Of a stretch of 64,000 bases of DNA, positions 21,283 through 33,000 are shown one piece after another. The notes beneath the pieces were generated by a model that saw only the letters and a program-made list of their open reading frames with translations, did no database searches and had not been told where the DNA came from. The translations under genes were made by a program, and so were the position numbers. How positions within the stretch are numbered: position 1 is the first letter of the stretch; each line of letters begins with the position of its first letter. The stretch comes from Gibbula magus (Eukaryota; Mollusca; Gastropoda; Trochida; Trochidae): positions 48,349,378 through 48,413,377 of the forward strand of contig OW388300.1 in assembly GCA_936450465.1 (NCBI GenBank), written 5' to 3'.

Positions 21283-22690
21283 ATTTTGTCTCATGATGTC
21301 CCATTTTTACACGTGAGTTAATTTCACTATGTGATTACCCATTGATGTGTCTTACCAGTTTTGATGGTCCTTTGTAGGAAAGGGGCTTCTACACATTAAA
21401 ACCATTAATAATAATCTTCGCATTTGTAATTTGTAAGAGTTGATATACAGGCTACAAAAATGAATAATATTGATTAATTCTGGTCGAGATGTAGAATAAT
21501 CGAAATTATCGAAGTGTTTTCTTCCAGAATAATACATAACAAATTTCTCAGTTCAGTTTAAGAAAAAAAACATCCATCCACATTGTCTATAATTTCCAAA
21601 GTTTGAATCAATAAAAGAGCTTTTAAAACCCAAGAAATATGAATCTCAATGGTTCTAGGCTATGGTATTGAAGGTCGGGTAATACGTGCCGTGCCCAATA
21701 TTGGAAGCTGACGCAACGAGAGATTCTTATCGCTACGCTCTATTGGCGGTTTGAATGAATTATTTTGTACTCGTTGGTTTCTTACAACGTTGTGGATCAA
21801 TAACTGCCAGAGAAACTTTGCATGAACAATGTTCGATTGTCCAGGAAACGTTTTGCGACAACAAAAATAATACCAGAGCTTTCTGATTGAAAAGGAAATT
21901 ATAATGCATCAAAAACATCCATTTCGTTCTTTCATCAATGTTTTAGTGACGTGAGGCCGGTTCTTAACACTGCTTCGGAAATTGTCCGACAAATACTTGA
22001 AAGGTGGATTCTGATAAACATTGAAATAGTGGCAACTTGAAACGGAATATTATCCATTTATTGTTTTACCATTCTCTTTCCAACACGTTTAAATAGTATA
22101 GATAAATAAGTATAGATGTTGATGTTCATAATTTTGTATTATATAATTAGGTTTCCTCGCTGTAAAGTAGCCATTTCAGTAACAATGAAGGGATCCCAAA
22201 CTCAATTGCAGTTATGATTGTCATAGGATTATATGAAGCCATGGATACAAAAAAAACCTTAATTATCTTAATCATATCTCGACAACCGTCTTCCTCCTGA
22301 TCGCTCTTCAATTCACAATTTGTTTATAACTGACATTCATATGACAATTCCTTTAGGAATTAGGAAATGAATTATATATGTTCTCTTTCAAATCCGCGAT
22401 GTTTTCCGGTTATTATCTTTAACTCAACACTGTCTTTACAGCAGTTTCCCCAAACACGTCAATATGTCACACTATCTACAACAACCAAATGTAATAATAG
22501 GACCATTTCAAAATCCAGGTTGGGTTCATGGGGATTTCTGTATTTATCGCCATTACATATACCTCAAAATTAAATCTCATCTTCAATCCTGTTTAAACTG
22601 TAATTAATATGACCTCTTCAGAATTCTAGAACAGTTAATGTTGATGATGAAACTATTCAAAACATACTCACGTGAATAACAAACACATAT
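21282..22690. other. Long AT-rich spacer, no gene supported
   Basis: No repeat family or RNA gene seen. Frames of 61-68 codons at 21352-21537 and 22367-22573 have no coding features. Confidence 0.45.
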
Positions 22691-22720
22691 CTGCACAACC
22701 CAGAAGCTGGCATCAACATC

Positions 22721-23068
22721 TCAAGGAGCTGCTATAGCCACCATTCTCACGTATATATTTGTCTCTGCGAGTTCCGTGTGTGTATCCATTACACAGTGTA
22801 CACCTGGGAGTCCTTTCACTACTGGCACATATCCATGGCCTGCAATCAAAAGCCAGCGCGCTATCCCGGTCTCAGTGACATGGTAAAGGCGAGTAATTAG
22901 ACGTTGAGGGGTCAGCTCTGACACCAGACACGACCTGTGACGTCCGACAGATGTGTCGTCCGGCTCTGACACCACACACGGCTTGTGACGTCCAGGGGAT
23001 ATGTCGTCCTGCTCTGACACAGACTCACACAGGTAGCAGGTTTCCTCGCAGCGGATCAATATGTCCAC
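22721..23068 (-). CDS. Unrecognised open frame with internal 16-residue repeat
   Basis: A 115-codon frame beginning MDILIRCEETCYLCESVSEQ. The 48-bp tandem repeat beneath it encodes two related blocks (DDISPGRHKPCVVSE and DDTSVGRHRSCLVSE), then a tail with PQRLITRLYHVTETG and a hydrophobic RWLLIAGHGYVPVV. The repeat length is a multiple of three, which would keep a frame intact if translated. I see no signal peptide, domain or clear splice junction, although TTTTGATTGCAG/GCCATGG inside the frame is a plausible 3' splice site. It may be partly untranslated DNA. Family unknown. Confidence 0.2.
   Translation of the reverse strand: MDILIRCEETCYLCESVSEQDDISPGRHKPCVVSEPDDTSVGRHRSCLVSELTPQRLITRLYHVTETGIARWLLIAGHGYVPVVKGLPGVHCVMDTHTELAETNIYVRMVAIAAP
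22915..23032 (-). repeat. 48-bp tandem repeat, about 2.4 copies
   Basis: GCTCTGACACCA begins copies at 22915, 22963 and 23011 (the last partial), with CTGTGACGTCC and ATGTGTCGTCC or ATATGTCGTCC inside. Confidence 0.85.
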
Positions 23069-23489
23069 TTGCTACCGTCTTCTGCCGCAATTCAAAATGG
23101 CACTACTTCCTTTTGACGAATGTACTTTGCCTTTGAAAAAAACTATCGTCAATGAAGTAAATGAGTTCATTTGTTGGGAGACTGATAGCGAGGGACCGGT
23201 TCACAATGATATCGATAACACAGGTGACATGTGTATATTGTCAATGCATCTTAAGGAAATCAGTCAAGGAAAAATACTGCTATTCGTTCTGCTTCAAGTG
23301 ACACGAGTATATCATCAGTGTTTGACAACAGTCGGTGATCAGTGTCAGTGTAGAGCGCCCTTGCAAATTCATAACATGTTACCGAACATACATACAGGCA
23401 CACACGCGCATTCACAGGATGTATACGTGCTGACATGCCCAGGCAGGATATGTCATTCAGCACGTGTCCGCAGCAGGACTCGAGACTGA
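23061..23489 (+). CDS. Unrecognised open frame of 142 codons
   Basis: The longest plus-strand frame outside tandem repeats. It starts MSTCYRLLPQFKMALLPFDE, continues with an acidic part (ETDSEGPVHNDIDNTGDM), a hydrophobic ILLFVLLQV, and a His-rich end. It lies in the less AT-rich island and overlaps the opposite-strand frame at its start by 8 bases. No domain, signal or homologous copy was found. GGAGACTGATAGCGAG and nearby words do not give a clear 5' splice site. Chance is the simplest reading. Confidence 0.18.
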   Translation: MSTCYRLLPQFKMALLPFDECTLPLKKTIVNEVNEFICWETDSEGPVHNDIDNTGDMCILSMHLKEISQGKILLFVLLQVTRVYHQCLTTVGDQCQCRAPLQIHNMLPNIHTGTHAHSQDVYVLTCPGRICHSARVRSRTRD

Positions 23490-24450
23490 TTCCACAGCGC
23501 TCACGACCGCCGTCTGGGGAAACGATGGCAAATTACAACGGTACACGCTCTCCTCAAAACAATCGATCCAGGACTGTAGCAGATAATGACACTACATCAT
23601 TCAGCTTAAAGAGGTGCAGTTAGCTCACAGTTTACTTATGCACATGGCAGGACGTGTATCAATTGATTAGCCGCGCAGCAACAGTTGAGAGTCACTGTCC
23701 CACCATATCAGTGGTTTGTCGATGTCGGGTCACATGACCAATCCAAGCATTGATTGCACGAACGAAAACTGGCAGGTCTAGGCGATACCACCAAGCACGC
23801 TTCCTGTTTAAGAAAGGACTTGAGCGCTATTCATTTCTTTCTACTTGTCTTTTTCATCAAGAAAAGTCCCTAATTCATGGCAATCGGCCGAGAACCGTCA
23901 GAACCAATCCATCATGTCGGCGGCTGTGGCTGTCATGAGATCTCCCAGCACAGCAGTTGTCACCCTGGTCAGATACACACGGGGCGGGATTAAACTTTAA
24001 TACTAGCTCAGCCAAAAGCAATTATTTTCAAAATATTTTCTTCTCGCGAAGAAGCAGCTAAGTCCAGCCTAACTGTTTTCCCTGCAAGTGCAACGTACCT
24101 CTCAGGCTTATACACGAATAGCATGGAGAAAGAAACTCAATTTTCCCCAGAGCAAATCAGTATTGATCAAAAGAGAATATTTGCCTCCGGTTAGGTGTAT
24201 TTGATCAAATTACGCTGTCATACAACAACCAGAAATGCGTGTAATTCTAGATGCGGAAACTTCAACATACATCTGCCGGCAGTGACAGCCACAAATACAC
24301 GGGACTCTTGATATAGTCACTTAACATATAGCCGTTGGCAGTCGTGGTTGGAGCTACAGGCCTCGGAGGGAGGGAAACTAGCAGCTAGCAGCTGTAGGAC
24401 GTGCAGTAATCACCAGTTCCTTCTTGGTAGCCATGATTCAGTTATGTTTG

Positions 24451-26580
24451 CCGCATGGAAACAAACCCACTGTATGAACGATTTTGTTATTGACTTTTTC
24501 TCCCAAATGTTGTAACAAGATCGAAACTATGAAGACTTAGAGATCCCAAAGGAACACCTGCCTTGCAATAATGGTAATGGTGAAACATGTGTATATAATT
24601 TTAGTTCTTGCGTACTTATTGCCGCTTAGCTGTTTTGCTCACTTTCATCATTCCTATAACCAAACATACCTGTACATAAACACAAGGTAACATGTATCAA
24701 TTAGTGTGTATTTGATCATCAAGGTAAAAGCTACTTGTGACGGAATGGGATAGTCAACAGTCGCATTGCTGTACAGCCGGTTATCAGGTGTCATCCCCTG
24801 TTCATATGGAGGTCAGGTGACTTGGTGGTTAACTCGATTTACAATAAAAAAAAATTCTCCATTTATATCAAGGGTGTTAGTGTTATTGTTTGGGGAAAGC
24901 CTGCAACGAAATTATGTTTATGCATTGCGGTAAAACCTCGTACGACTTGCACTAGCGAGTCATGGGTGTTACTCCAAACAATACGGCATGTAGAACAGTT
25001 CTGCACAACAGAGGCACAAGGCGTAGCAATGTAAATTCACAAATTCACCGCGTGATTTGTAACTCGTGAGAAATCCTACGGCATGACCCACATCAATTTG
25101 ATTTATCTTTGAATACAAATATATTGTTTACAGGTGCAATAAAAGTAAACAATATCGCAGAAAACGTGGCACCAATCCAACTACTGTCCATCGGAAATGT
25201 TGTCGTTGAACATTAATAACTTCGCTTTTGTAAGGAGCAGTTGCCGAGCCCCTGGCGCGCTTCTTAGAACTTCATATCCGTGACATTTACAATACCAACC
25301 AGTGATCTAACTAGTTATGGTATGTTAATATAATGTTTGACATCAACCACCAATTTGCCCTCAAGCATAGGATAGTATTTGATCCAACATTTAGACTTAT
25401 TATGATGTAGGAATGTCAGGGATATGAAATTGGAGGAACCTATAAAGATAAAATAAACTGTTAATTCAGTGACTAATGTATTGAAATAAATTATTCAAGT
25501 TTCTTCACGAAATGTTGAATAAAAGTGTTATGTTACTAAAATGAAAACAATGAAAAATAATAATTCTGAAACTACAGGATAAAGTTTATGTCTCATGTTT
25601 TGACATTTACACAGGAAATACAATTCTCATGATCGGGAACGAGCTGGGTATGGTAGTTACAATTCTATTTCACCGGTTAGTAAAAACAATAATCAAATAA
25701 ATTAGAAATACATTTATGATTCTTTAAATTCAGTGATTTAATAAAAGACGTAGCTTTAGAATGAGCGTAGTAGCTAAAGATGACCGGATTTGATGAAACT
25801 TTATCTGGAAACTATACCGTAAACGGTACTTGTGTTCTGAAATATACTCCTCTCACAGCTTTTGACCAATCTTTCTGAAAGCTTACACATGCTTTGGATA
25901 TACATCGGTATACGCCTACGCTCTTATGGGAACGATCGGGTTAATATTTTCATTCCAGTTATTGCCCTTGACTGAGGGCACTCAGCTTTCCGATTTCAGA
26001 CTGGCGGTAACTTTTTAATTCGTCAGCATCGAAAAAGTAATGTTTCCAATTTTACACACTGAGGTTATAACCTTTGACAATGACCTTGATGTAGGATCAA
26101 TTTTTTTCAGAAACTTAACCATGGCTATATGTTTTATTGATTGGTATTAGGCCTTCGATATTTGACATGCTTATTTATTTTTAATAGGTCATTAAATCTT
26201 CCTTACATTTAAACTGCCTATTTGGAGGATAAGGAACCTTGGGGTTCTTCTTCTCTCAGAGCACTCTTGTTGAAACTTCTTAGTGTGACCTTACACAGTA
26301 TTTTTGGCTCTAAAAATACGTTGCTGGTTACAAAAGTTGGTTTTGCTTAATTTCAAAATGTGTGTAAGAGTTTTAGATACAGTAACGTATTAGCAGATAA
26401 TTCTCATACATGTTTATACCATTATGCCACATATGCTATATTCATTATAGATGTTTATTCAACTTCCTCCTCACCTCATAACTCGGGCAAATCTCCATCA
26501 CTAGCTAATTTGCACCATTTGTATGACTTGGTTATGATCCAAAATATTACGTAAGAAAATCAAAAGGATATTTGTCTACA
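24451..26580. other. Long AT-rich spacer, no gene supported
   Basis: No array unit, SINE or hairpin of note. A phrase AGGTGACTTGGTGGTTAACTCG at about 24813 resembles a tRNA A-box region, without a B box. Confidence 0.45.
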
Positions 26581-26584
26581 TGCT

Positions 26585-27080
26585 AAACGCGCGACGGGGG
26601 GATATATAGTATTCGGCTCCGTCCGTCCGTAGATAAGAAATGGAATAACTCAGGTAATTTCACTGAATTCACTCTTCATATCTTACACATATGTTCTGCT
26701 ATGGAAGACAAAGGTCTGATTAGATTTTGGTGACTTTGACATTAGTCTCAAAGTCACAGTATAACTTTGAATTTTTCGGCATGTGAACGTGCATGTTTGG
26801 CTTGGATATTTCAAGAACTGTTCCCTGGAATCTCTATGTCTAATACAAGGAATCTCTCGAGGGACGAAAAACGCTGGTTAGAGTTTGGTAACCGTGACAT
26901 TATTCTCACGGTCACAACGTAACTTTTAGTTTTTTGTCAACTTGATATCATAAGGGCTATTCATGGGATTCTCATCAATATCTTGCATCAATGGTTCTTT
27001 TAGGGAAGATTCAGGGCCCAGTCAAATATGCTGGTCTTGACATTATTTTTCAATTTTGAAGTATTAATTTTCGACGGGGG
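26585..27080 (+). mobile_element. Pearl/HINE-like fragment with two diverged 140-170-bp internal repeats
   Basis: Opens GCGCGACGGGGGGATATATA, then CTCCGTCCGTCCGTAG. The interior has two related stretches: GTGACTTTGACATTAGTCTC/AAAGTCACAGTATAACTTT and CCGTGACATTATTCTCACGG/TCACAACGTAACTTTT. It ends near TTTCGACGGGGGATTAC. Layout matches the tandem-core elements at 31532 and 40160, but the inverted subterminal repeat was not found, so it is probably decayed. Confidence 0.55.
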
Positions 27081-28395
27081 ATTACGTCACCCACAAGCGT
27101 CCATCATACATTATCATCCTCCCCAGGCCAAGGCTGCTCAGAGATTAATATTCCCCTACCAGGAAAAAAGGGCGGATAAGTATTCCAAAGTGGATTCTAG
27201 GAACATTAAGATCTCTGTGATTGATGCGGGTGTAGATGAATGTTTATGTTCAACATACGAGTGTGTAGATAATGAAATTGACAAATGAGACAAGAGTATC
27301 ATAAAGTTTGTCACCAGAACAAGTAGATTGATAGTACATGTATATATATCTCAGTGTGTGTATACTAGTGTTTAGTGGAAAGTATCTTCTGAACAATATA
27401 CACTTAGGCTAGATGGAGAAAGAGATGCACTTTGTCTTTGAAGGATTCTTTCCTAAATAGCGTGTCGCCTCCAGTGAAAGTATTAACCGAGTTTAATTTT
27501 TTTTATTTCCTTGAATGTGTATAAAGTGACAAAGACTCCACGGCGTAACTATGGTTACTATGTACATATCACGTCCTGCATTGAAAACACGAACATATCC
27601 CCTTCATACTATTGAACAGCCGAGCTGTAGTATTTAACCAGATATATATTTGCAAAGTTCTCTGAATTAATTTGTAGAGTAGCTATGGTTACTGAAAGCG
27701 TTCGTGCAACATCGTGTGTATTCTATGAAAACTATTAGAACGTCAGATTCAATATCGAATTGAGGTCGAATCGACGCGCTAAATATATTCACTAAATTGT
27801 ACATGCGTGTGTGCCTCGTGTATAAGGAATGTTATTGCGAAGTTCTTCTTTTGCGAAAACGAAACTTTTAGGTAATCAAAAACGCGGTTGTAATGAACTA
27901 ATGGAATACATTAGTATTATGTGGTCTCTGTTACTATAACTCCGTTTCTTTGTACCTCATGCTCAGTATGTGGTCAGTGTCAATATACCTACAAATACAT
28001 ACTACGGTAATACCAATGATAGAAGAATAAGTGTATTTGCGAAGAAATATTTATCGTGTAGCCAAGCATCTTGCTCCCTCAGCGTTTGTGTTTCCTCGGA
28101 AGCTGGTTACACAATCAGGGAGCTGAAGCAGCAAATACAGATATAAATACCGTGATGGAGAAAAGAAACGTGTATCCTCAAAAACTGATTCCCACAGCAG
28201 ATATACTAGTATACAGCTTGGGCGAGATCAAATTTAATGTTATCTTCAAGCAATATCTACATTATATAAGCATTGATATAGTCAAATCGTCATCACATCA
28301 ACATTTAATGAAATCGCAAGGCTTTGACAACACTTCTTGTAGTGCTATGTCGTCACAAATTTGATGAGGTAACAATGCTTAGATTCCATATAATG
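27081..28395. other. AT-rich spacer, no gene supported
   Basis: Frames at 27028-27288 and 28071-28364 (86 and 97 codons) show no domain or splice context. Otherwise featureless. Confidence 0.4.
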
Positions 28396-28865
28396 CTGAA
28401 GACGTCACAGTACTATGACATTACTGAGTTCACTGCAGGAGAAGCTAAATGGCTGTTTCTTGTTTCTGTCAGATATGTTGCAAATAATTGTTGAAGAATG
28501 ATTTGAATGATAAAGAAAATCCCACCCTATTATCTTTTGATATCAAATATATCAACACTACATTTATATATATCAGGAGCGGACAATCAGGTAATATTCT
28601 CTATCTAGCTTTTCTAATACTTAATATTGATTAAACTCTTAACAACTCAGTGACACAAACCTCAGCTTTACTGAGAACAAACATACCATTTGTACTAAGC
28701 AAGTTCAATATCGTTTACGAGTACAAGTGGTAAAATATGGAAGGAAGTTTAGTATTCTGTTTATGAAATTGCCGACAGTGTGCTGAAACTAATATGATAT
28801 TGTAACGGCGTTACGACCATTGTGACGTCAACTTCACATTACTGTGATGTCATACTTTCTGCAGC
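28396..28865. promoter_or_regulatory. Scattered CRE-like GACGTCA words
   Basis: GAAGACGTCACAG at about 28399, a full TGACGTCA at 28823-28830 and TGTGATGTCATAC at about 28845. CRE-type sites without a visible promoter, listed only as motif matches. Confidence 0.2.
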
Positions 28866-29123
28866 ATTACATTAGTTTGAAATTGCCGTATAAATAATAA
28901 ACTGAATTATGTTCCACGGGCGAGTAGTGAAAATAGAAACCATACTGTTATTATTACATTGAAGGTTTAACATCATATTTAATTGCATTGCATTAAATAC
29001 GCTTAAGCACGTTTTTGCATATTTTGTTTTCTCAAATTTGCTATATAATACATCATCAAAGTTTATACAATATATTGACTATTCTATCATGTTACGTTTA
29101 TTGAAAACTCTACTTTGAGTGTC
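28866..29123. other. AT-rich spacer, no gene seen
   Basis: No supported feature. Confidence 0.5.
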
Positions 29124-29520
29124 TGGGTATCGCTACAGTGGTCAGATCACTTGAATGGACCCACATGGCTTATCCGAACAATGAACATTCATTTTAGAAC
29201 TCTTTTGATTGATTCAGGGGTCGCCGTAGTCCTGCTACATGACTGTGTATTATTAAGATCCTTTAATACAGTCTAGATTTTTATTCAGCAAGTCTAGATA
29301 AACTGAATACATATCAAAATGATGAAGGTACAGTAATTATAAAAATTCCATAGACTAAATTTTAGCCTAGGGTCGCCGCTAATGGCTGCAATACTGCCGA
29401 AGCGGCATTAAACAATAACTCACTCACTGATTCAGGAGTATCATTTAGCCAATGGTAACACTTATTTACCTCTTCGTGAGATTACTTCAGTAAGAAAAAC
29501 GTGCTACAGGGCCTTTAACA
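29124..29520 (+). repeat. Dispersed repeat R1, copy 3, interrupted by a SINE
   Basis: R1 sequence runs 29124-29220 (GGTCAGATCACTTGAATGGA, ATTCATTTTAGAACTC) and resumes 29428-29520 (GTATCATTTAGCCAATGGTA, GGGCCTTTAACA). Between them sits the 207-bp insert at 29221-29427. Confidence 0.8.
29221..29427 (-). mobile_element. R2-type SINE insertion with 11-bp target duplication
   Basis: Flanked by TGATTCAGGGG (29210-29220) and TGATTCAGGAG (29428-29438), a target-site duplication with one mismatch. The right end, GCCGCTAATGGCTGC, CTGCCGAAGCGGCATTAA and AACTCACTCAC, is the reverse complement of the R2 opening and is shared with 44781-44842. Nested inside R1, so it is younger than this R1 copy. Confidence 0.8.
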
Positions 29521-29884
29521 ACAGACGTTTACATATCAACAAAGCCGAAATAATGCATGATGAAACAGGACGACATAATGGTGCAGGAACGATCGATAGA
29601 AGACCGCTAATCCCGACATAGAGGATAATCTGATTACCAGATGGATTGGAGTGATTGGGCAAGACGAGGTGGATAGTTTGGAGACCCATTAGTTACAGAT
29701 AGCGACAAGGGAAGCTGGTGTACGGGAAAATGTGCGAGACACTCGAGATTTTACGAGACTTGGCGAGACTGACAGTTCTCCAATTTCCTGTCTTGATTCG
29801 CTGTTCGCCTGACCATCATACATGAAAGACCACCAAGAGCTGAATAGTAGTGTTGTGAACACCGACCTGCTTGGACATAAATAC

Positions 29885-30037
29885 CCAATTTCAATCAAAT
29901 AGACAATATCAATAAAATAGATAATTACAATCAAATAGATAATATCAATAAAATAGATAATATCAATAAAATAGATAATATCAATAAAATAGATAATATC
30001 AATAAAATAGATAATATCAATAAAATAGATAATTACA
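29885..30037. repeat. 18-bp tandem repeat, about 8 copies
   Basis: AATAAAATAGATAATATC is repeated, with CAAATAGAT and AATTAC variants at both edges. It explains the (FIDIIY)n minus-strand open frame. Confidence 0.95.
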
Positions 30038-30595
30038 ATAACAAACATGAGAATTAATCTTTGAATATGGACATTATCCCAGGAATTCTCTTAACTCCAA
30101 TGTCCGGTCCCACCATAACTGTATTTTTAAAATACGCCTGTATATGTGAGAGATATACCTAAACTTTTCCGAGTGTATCGAATGTAGCAGTACACTACAC
30201 TTTGGGGCCCTCATTTTATACACTATACACTACTAATACTATTTCATAATATTTCTAAACAGTTGTAAACAAGCACAACCCAAATATGGCCTTATCTGTG
30301 ACAACTCCCGGGTACGCTCAGCCCGTGCTGCGTTGTATGGTTACCCATGTTTGGGGCTGTAATACTTGATATGGCCCAATGACGGTATTATCAACGCAGA
30401 CGCACGACATAAACTGCATGGCTAATGTCAACATGGCCAAATAGAGAAAACAGAAGCAACTTTCAGTATGTTAAGACATTTTGCACCCAAAATTAAATAA
30501 CATTTTTATATAAAAAGAAATACAGAAATTTGTGATATTATATCACGCATTATAACAATCTAATTCTTTTGGTCATGAAAAAATGTAAAAAGTTT
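30038..30595. other. Spacer, no gene supported
   Basis: No repeat or coding feature recognised. Confidence 0.5.
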
Positions 30596-30597
30596 CA

Positions 30598-30672
30598 ATT
30601 GGCCTCGTAGTCTAATGGTTAGTACGTTCTGCGAGAAAGCAACAGGACACAGGTTCGATCCCAGGTGTCTTA
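30598..30672 (+). repeat. tRNA-like sequence, probably a tRNA pseudogene or SINE head
   Basis: TAGTCTAATGGTTAGTAC (A box) and CAGGTTCGATCCCAGG (B box) are well formed and correctly spaced in 75 bases. However, the T stem and anticodon stem do not pair well and the acceptor ends (GGCCTCG and GGTGTCT) do not match. A pol III promoter may still work. Confidence 0.6.
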
Positions 30673-31195
30673 TATGTTCATATATAATCTGACATTTTAT
30701 AAAGTATCATCACTTAGATTTGGAAATTTAGAAAATTGACTCCATTAATTTCTCAGTTGTTAAAAAGTGTAGGTATATCAGAAAAAAGTGTAGGTGTATC
30801 GGTTAATACACCTACACTTGTAACAAAAGAAACCATAGCAACGAGACCGGAAGTGGGGTTTAATATTAGTTGTGAAATTCTACAAAAAGGTCATGGCTAG
30901 AGAGAGAGTAATTTACAAAAAAGGAAAGACATAGACATAAGCAAGTACATGGAAAGTAAAATAACTAAGAATACGTTAAGATAAGTTATAAGCGGTTAAT
31001 TAGCAGGGCATTGTACAGTAGTATTACCCTTATGTAAAATAGTGTTTACCAACAAGGGCTTGCGCTCCCTAGACTAGGAGGAAATGGTACGTCAGCTGTT
31101 CTAGTACTGTCAGACTAGTAAAGACTAGTAGACCGTATAGCCACGGCCAATAATTCATCACTACTTTTCTGACCCGTTTATAAGTAGTCCAATTT
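30673..31195. other. Spacer before the segmental array, no gene
   Basis: No match to the second block of the array was seen left of about 31196, so this marks the approximate outer edge of the duplication. Confidence 0.45.
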
Positions 31196-31531
31196 ACCAT
31201 AATAAACAATTCAAACATGACAATTAAAATATAAGTCAATAAATGTCAGTTTTCACCTAAAATTGTGTGAAATGCAAAGGCCTTGTATAAGAATCATTGA
31301 CCAAAACAAATCCCAAATGGCCCGCCAGTTAGCTTAATTGAATGGCCCAATAAATAATATAACATGTTTCCCCCCTTAGACTGTCATGTTAGTTAGTAGT
31401 GATTCTAGATTAATCTTGCACAGCAGAACATATACTGACCAGAGAGCCTCACATCATTAGCAACCCAACGGACGCTTGATCTCCATCATAATGCTTGGTC
31501 ACTCGTTCACAATTAATTGCTTTCATTAATT
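31196..31531 (+). repeat. Left edge of duplicated block 1
   Basis: Matches 49683-49990 closely: AACAATTCAAA, GTCAGTTTTCACCT, GAAATGCAAAGGCCTTGT, CATGTTTCCCCCCTTAGACT, GTGATTCTAGATTAATCTTG, CAACGGACGCTTGATCTCC. Defines one end of the two-unit block that recurs in the right part of the window. Confidence 0.85.
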
Positions 31532-32767
31532 ATACCCCCGCTACGGAGTAGTCGGGGGTATATAGCGCTCAGCGCGTCCGTCCGTCCGGAACACTTTTGG
31601 TTCCGCTCATAACTCAAATACTACTTGTTCAATTGTTATGAAACTTTATACATGTACACTTTATGGTCCCTAGATGTGCCTTTACTATGTTTCCCTCAGA
31701 TTCCATGATTATTTTTTCAGATTTTCCACTTTTAAGCGTCTTTGTGTGCGCGTCTATGGTCACACTTTTGGTTCCGCTCATAACTCAAATACTACTTGTT
31801 CAATTGTTATGAAACTTTATACATGTACACTTTATGGTCCCTAGATGTGCCTTTTCTATGTTTCACTCAGATTCCATGATTATTTTTTCAGATTTTCCAC
31901 TTTTAAGCATCTTTGTGTGCGCGTCTATGCTTACACTTTTGGTTCCGCTCATAACTCAAATACTACTTGTTCAATTGTTATGAAACTTTATACATGTACA
32001 CTTTATGGTCCCTAGATGTGCCTTTTCTATGTTTCACTCAGATTCCATGATTATTTTTTCAGATTTTCCACTTTTAAGCGTCTTTTTGTGCGCGTCTATG
32101 CTTACACTTTTGGTTCCGCTCATAACTCAAATACTACTTGTTCAATTGTTATGAAACTTTATGTATGTACACTTTATGGTCCCCACATGTGCCTTTTGAA
32201 TGTTTCATACCCTCATTTGCATAATTTATGCAAATTTTCTCCGTTTTCGACTTTGCCATTCACAGTTTTTGTTCCACTTATAACTCAAATACTAATTGTT
32301 CAAATGTCTTGTAACTTGATACATATTATCATCATGATGTGCACATCTGCCTTTTGTATGTTTCATACCCTCATTTGCATAATTTATGCAAATTTTCTCC
32401 GTTTTTCATCTTCGCCATTCACACTTTTTGTTCCAGTCATAACTCAAACACTTATTGTTCAAATGTTATGAAACCACTGATGTGTACATCTGTCATTTTT
32501 ATATTTCATACCTTCATTTGCATATTTGTATGTTTCATACCCTCATTTGCATATTTAATGCCATTTTTCAAATTTTTCCACTTTTACTTCTAAAACATGC
32601 TTACAAGTGTAATACTTACTCTGCTTTATTAATACTTATATATAATGATCTGTTAAAACAAAAGTTTAAACATTGATGCCCTTTTGCTGTTTTCAAACAT
32701 TTTTCTTTGACCAATGTTAAAAGCGGGGGTATCATGAGTGAGCTGTGCTCACTAATTCTCTTGTTAT
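31532..32767 (+). mobile_element. HINE/pearl-like non-autonomous Helentron-type element, 1236 bp
   Basis: Flanked by ATTAATT on both sides (31525-31531, 32768-32774). It opens ATACCCCCGCTACGG, with a GTCCGTCCGTCC microsatellite. It then has about six tandem repeats: four of 171 bp (ACACTTTTGGTTCCGCTC at 31591, 31762, 31933, 32104) and two shorter diverged ones. It closes with the inverted subterminal AGCGGGGGTAT (32722-32732), hairpin GTGAG-CTGTG-CTCAC and end TTCTCTTGTTAT. This order is the described layout of Helentron-associated elements. The paralogous locus near 50000 lacks it. No protein encoded. Confidence 0.75.
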
Positions 32768-32774
32768 ATTAATT

Positions 32775-33000
32775 GAGTGAATCGAGTCAGAAGCTTATGC
32801 TCATTAGTGGAAGTCGAACAGCAAAACAAAAAAAAACTGCCTATTTTTGTCCCCCGCCGCAACGCGGCACGGGCAACTATGTATTCAGCGGCGTCCGTAC
32901 GTCCGTACGTCCGTACGTCACATTTCTTGTTTACCGATATTTCATGAACCGTTGCACCCAGTGTCTCCAATTTTTACACCAGTCGAATTGGGTGACCTTG
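32775..33000 (+). repeat. Edge of another tandem-core element
   Basis: The first 65 bases belong to the duplicated block (GAGTCAGAAGC...ATGCTCATTAGTG, compare 49996). From about 32853, CCCCGCCGCAACGCGGCAC, TTCAGCGGCGTCCGTACGTCC and then TTCATGAACCGTTGC, GTGTCTCCAATTTTTACACC look like the 5' edge of a further pearl/HINE-like family, absent from the 50-kb copy and related to 20640-20700 in reverse. Confidence 0.55.

Larger units (their letters stand above)
22700..24450. other. Less AT-rich island with several CpG, possible gene 5' region
   Basis: G+C is visibly higher than in the flanks and CpG words are frequent (GACGTCC, TGTCGTCC, CGACCGCCG, GTCGGCGGC, GCGCGC). ATG codons in good context include ATCATGTCGG (plus, 23919) and the minus-strand AATCATGGCTACC (about 24434, reading MATKKELVITARPT before a stop). 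No full exon-intron model can be drawn. If the exon at 17894-18274 belongs to a minus-strand gene, this island could be its promoter region, but that link is only positional. Confidence 0.3.

Noticed and set aside
29689..30048. 119-codon frame with (YFIDII) repeats
   Set aside because: Translation of an 18-bp tandem repeat plus unrelated flank.
30598..30672. Functional tRNA gene
   Set aside because: A and B boxes are good, but acceptor, anticodon and T stems do not pair, so it is treated as a tRNA-like pseudogene or SINE head.
32016..32676. Plus-strand frames of 73-151 codons rich in Phe, Cys, His
   Set aside because: They lie entirely within the tandem core of the HINE-like element and repeat the core sequence.
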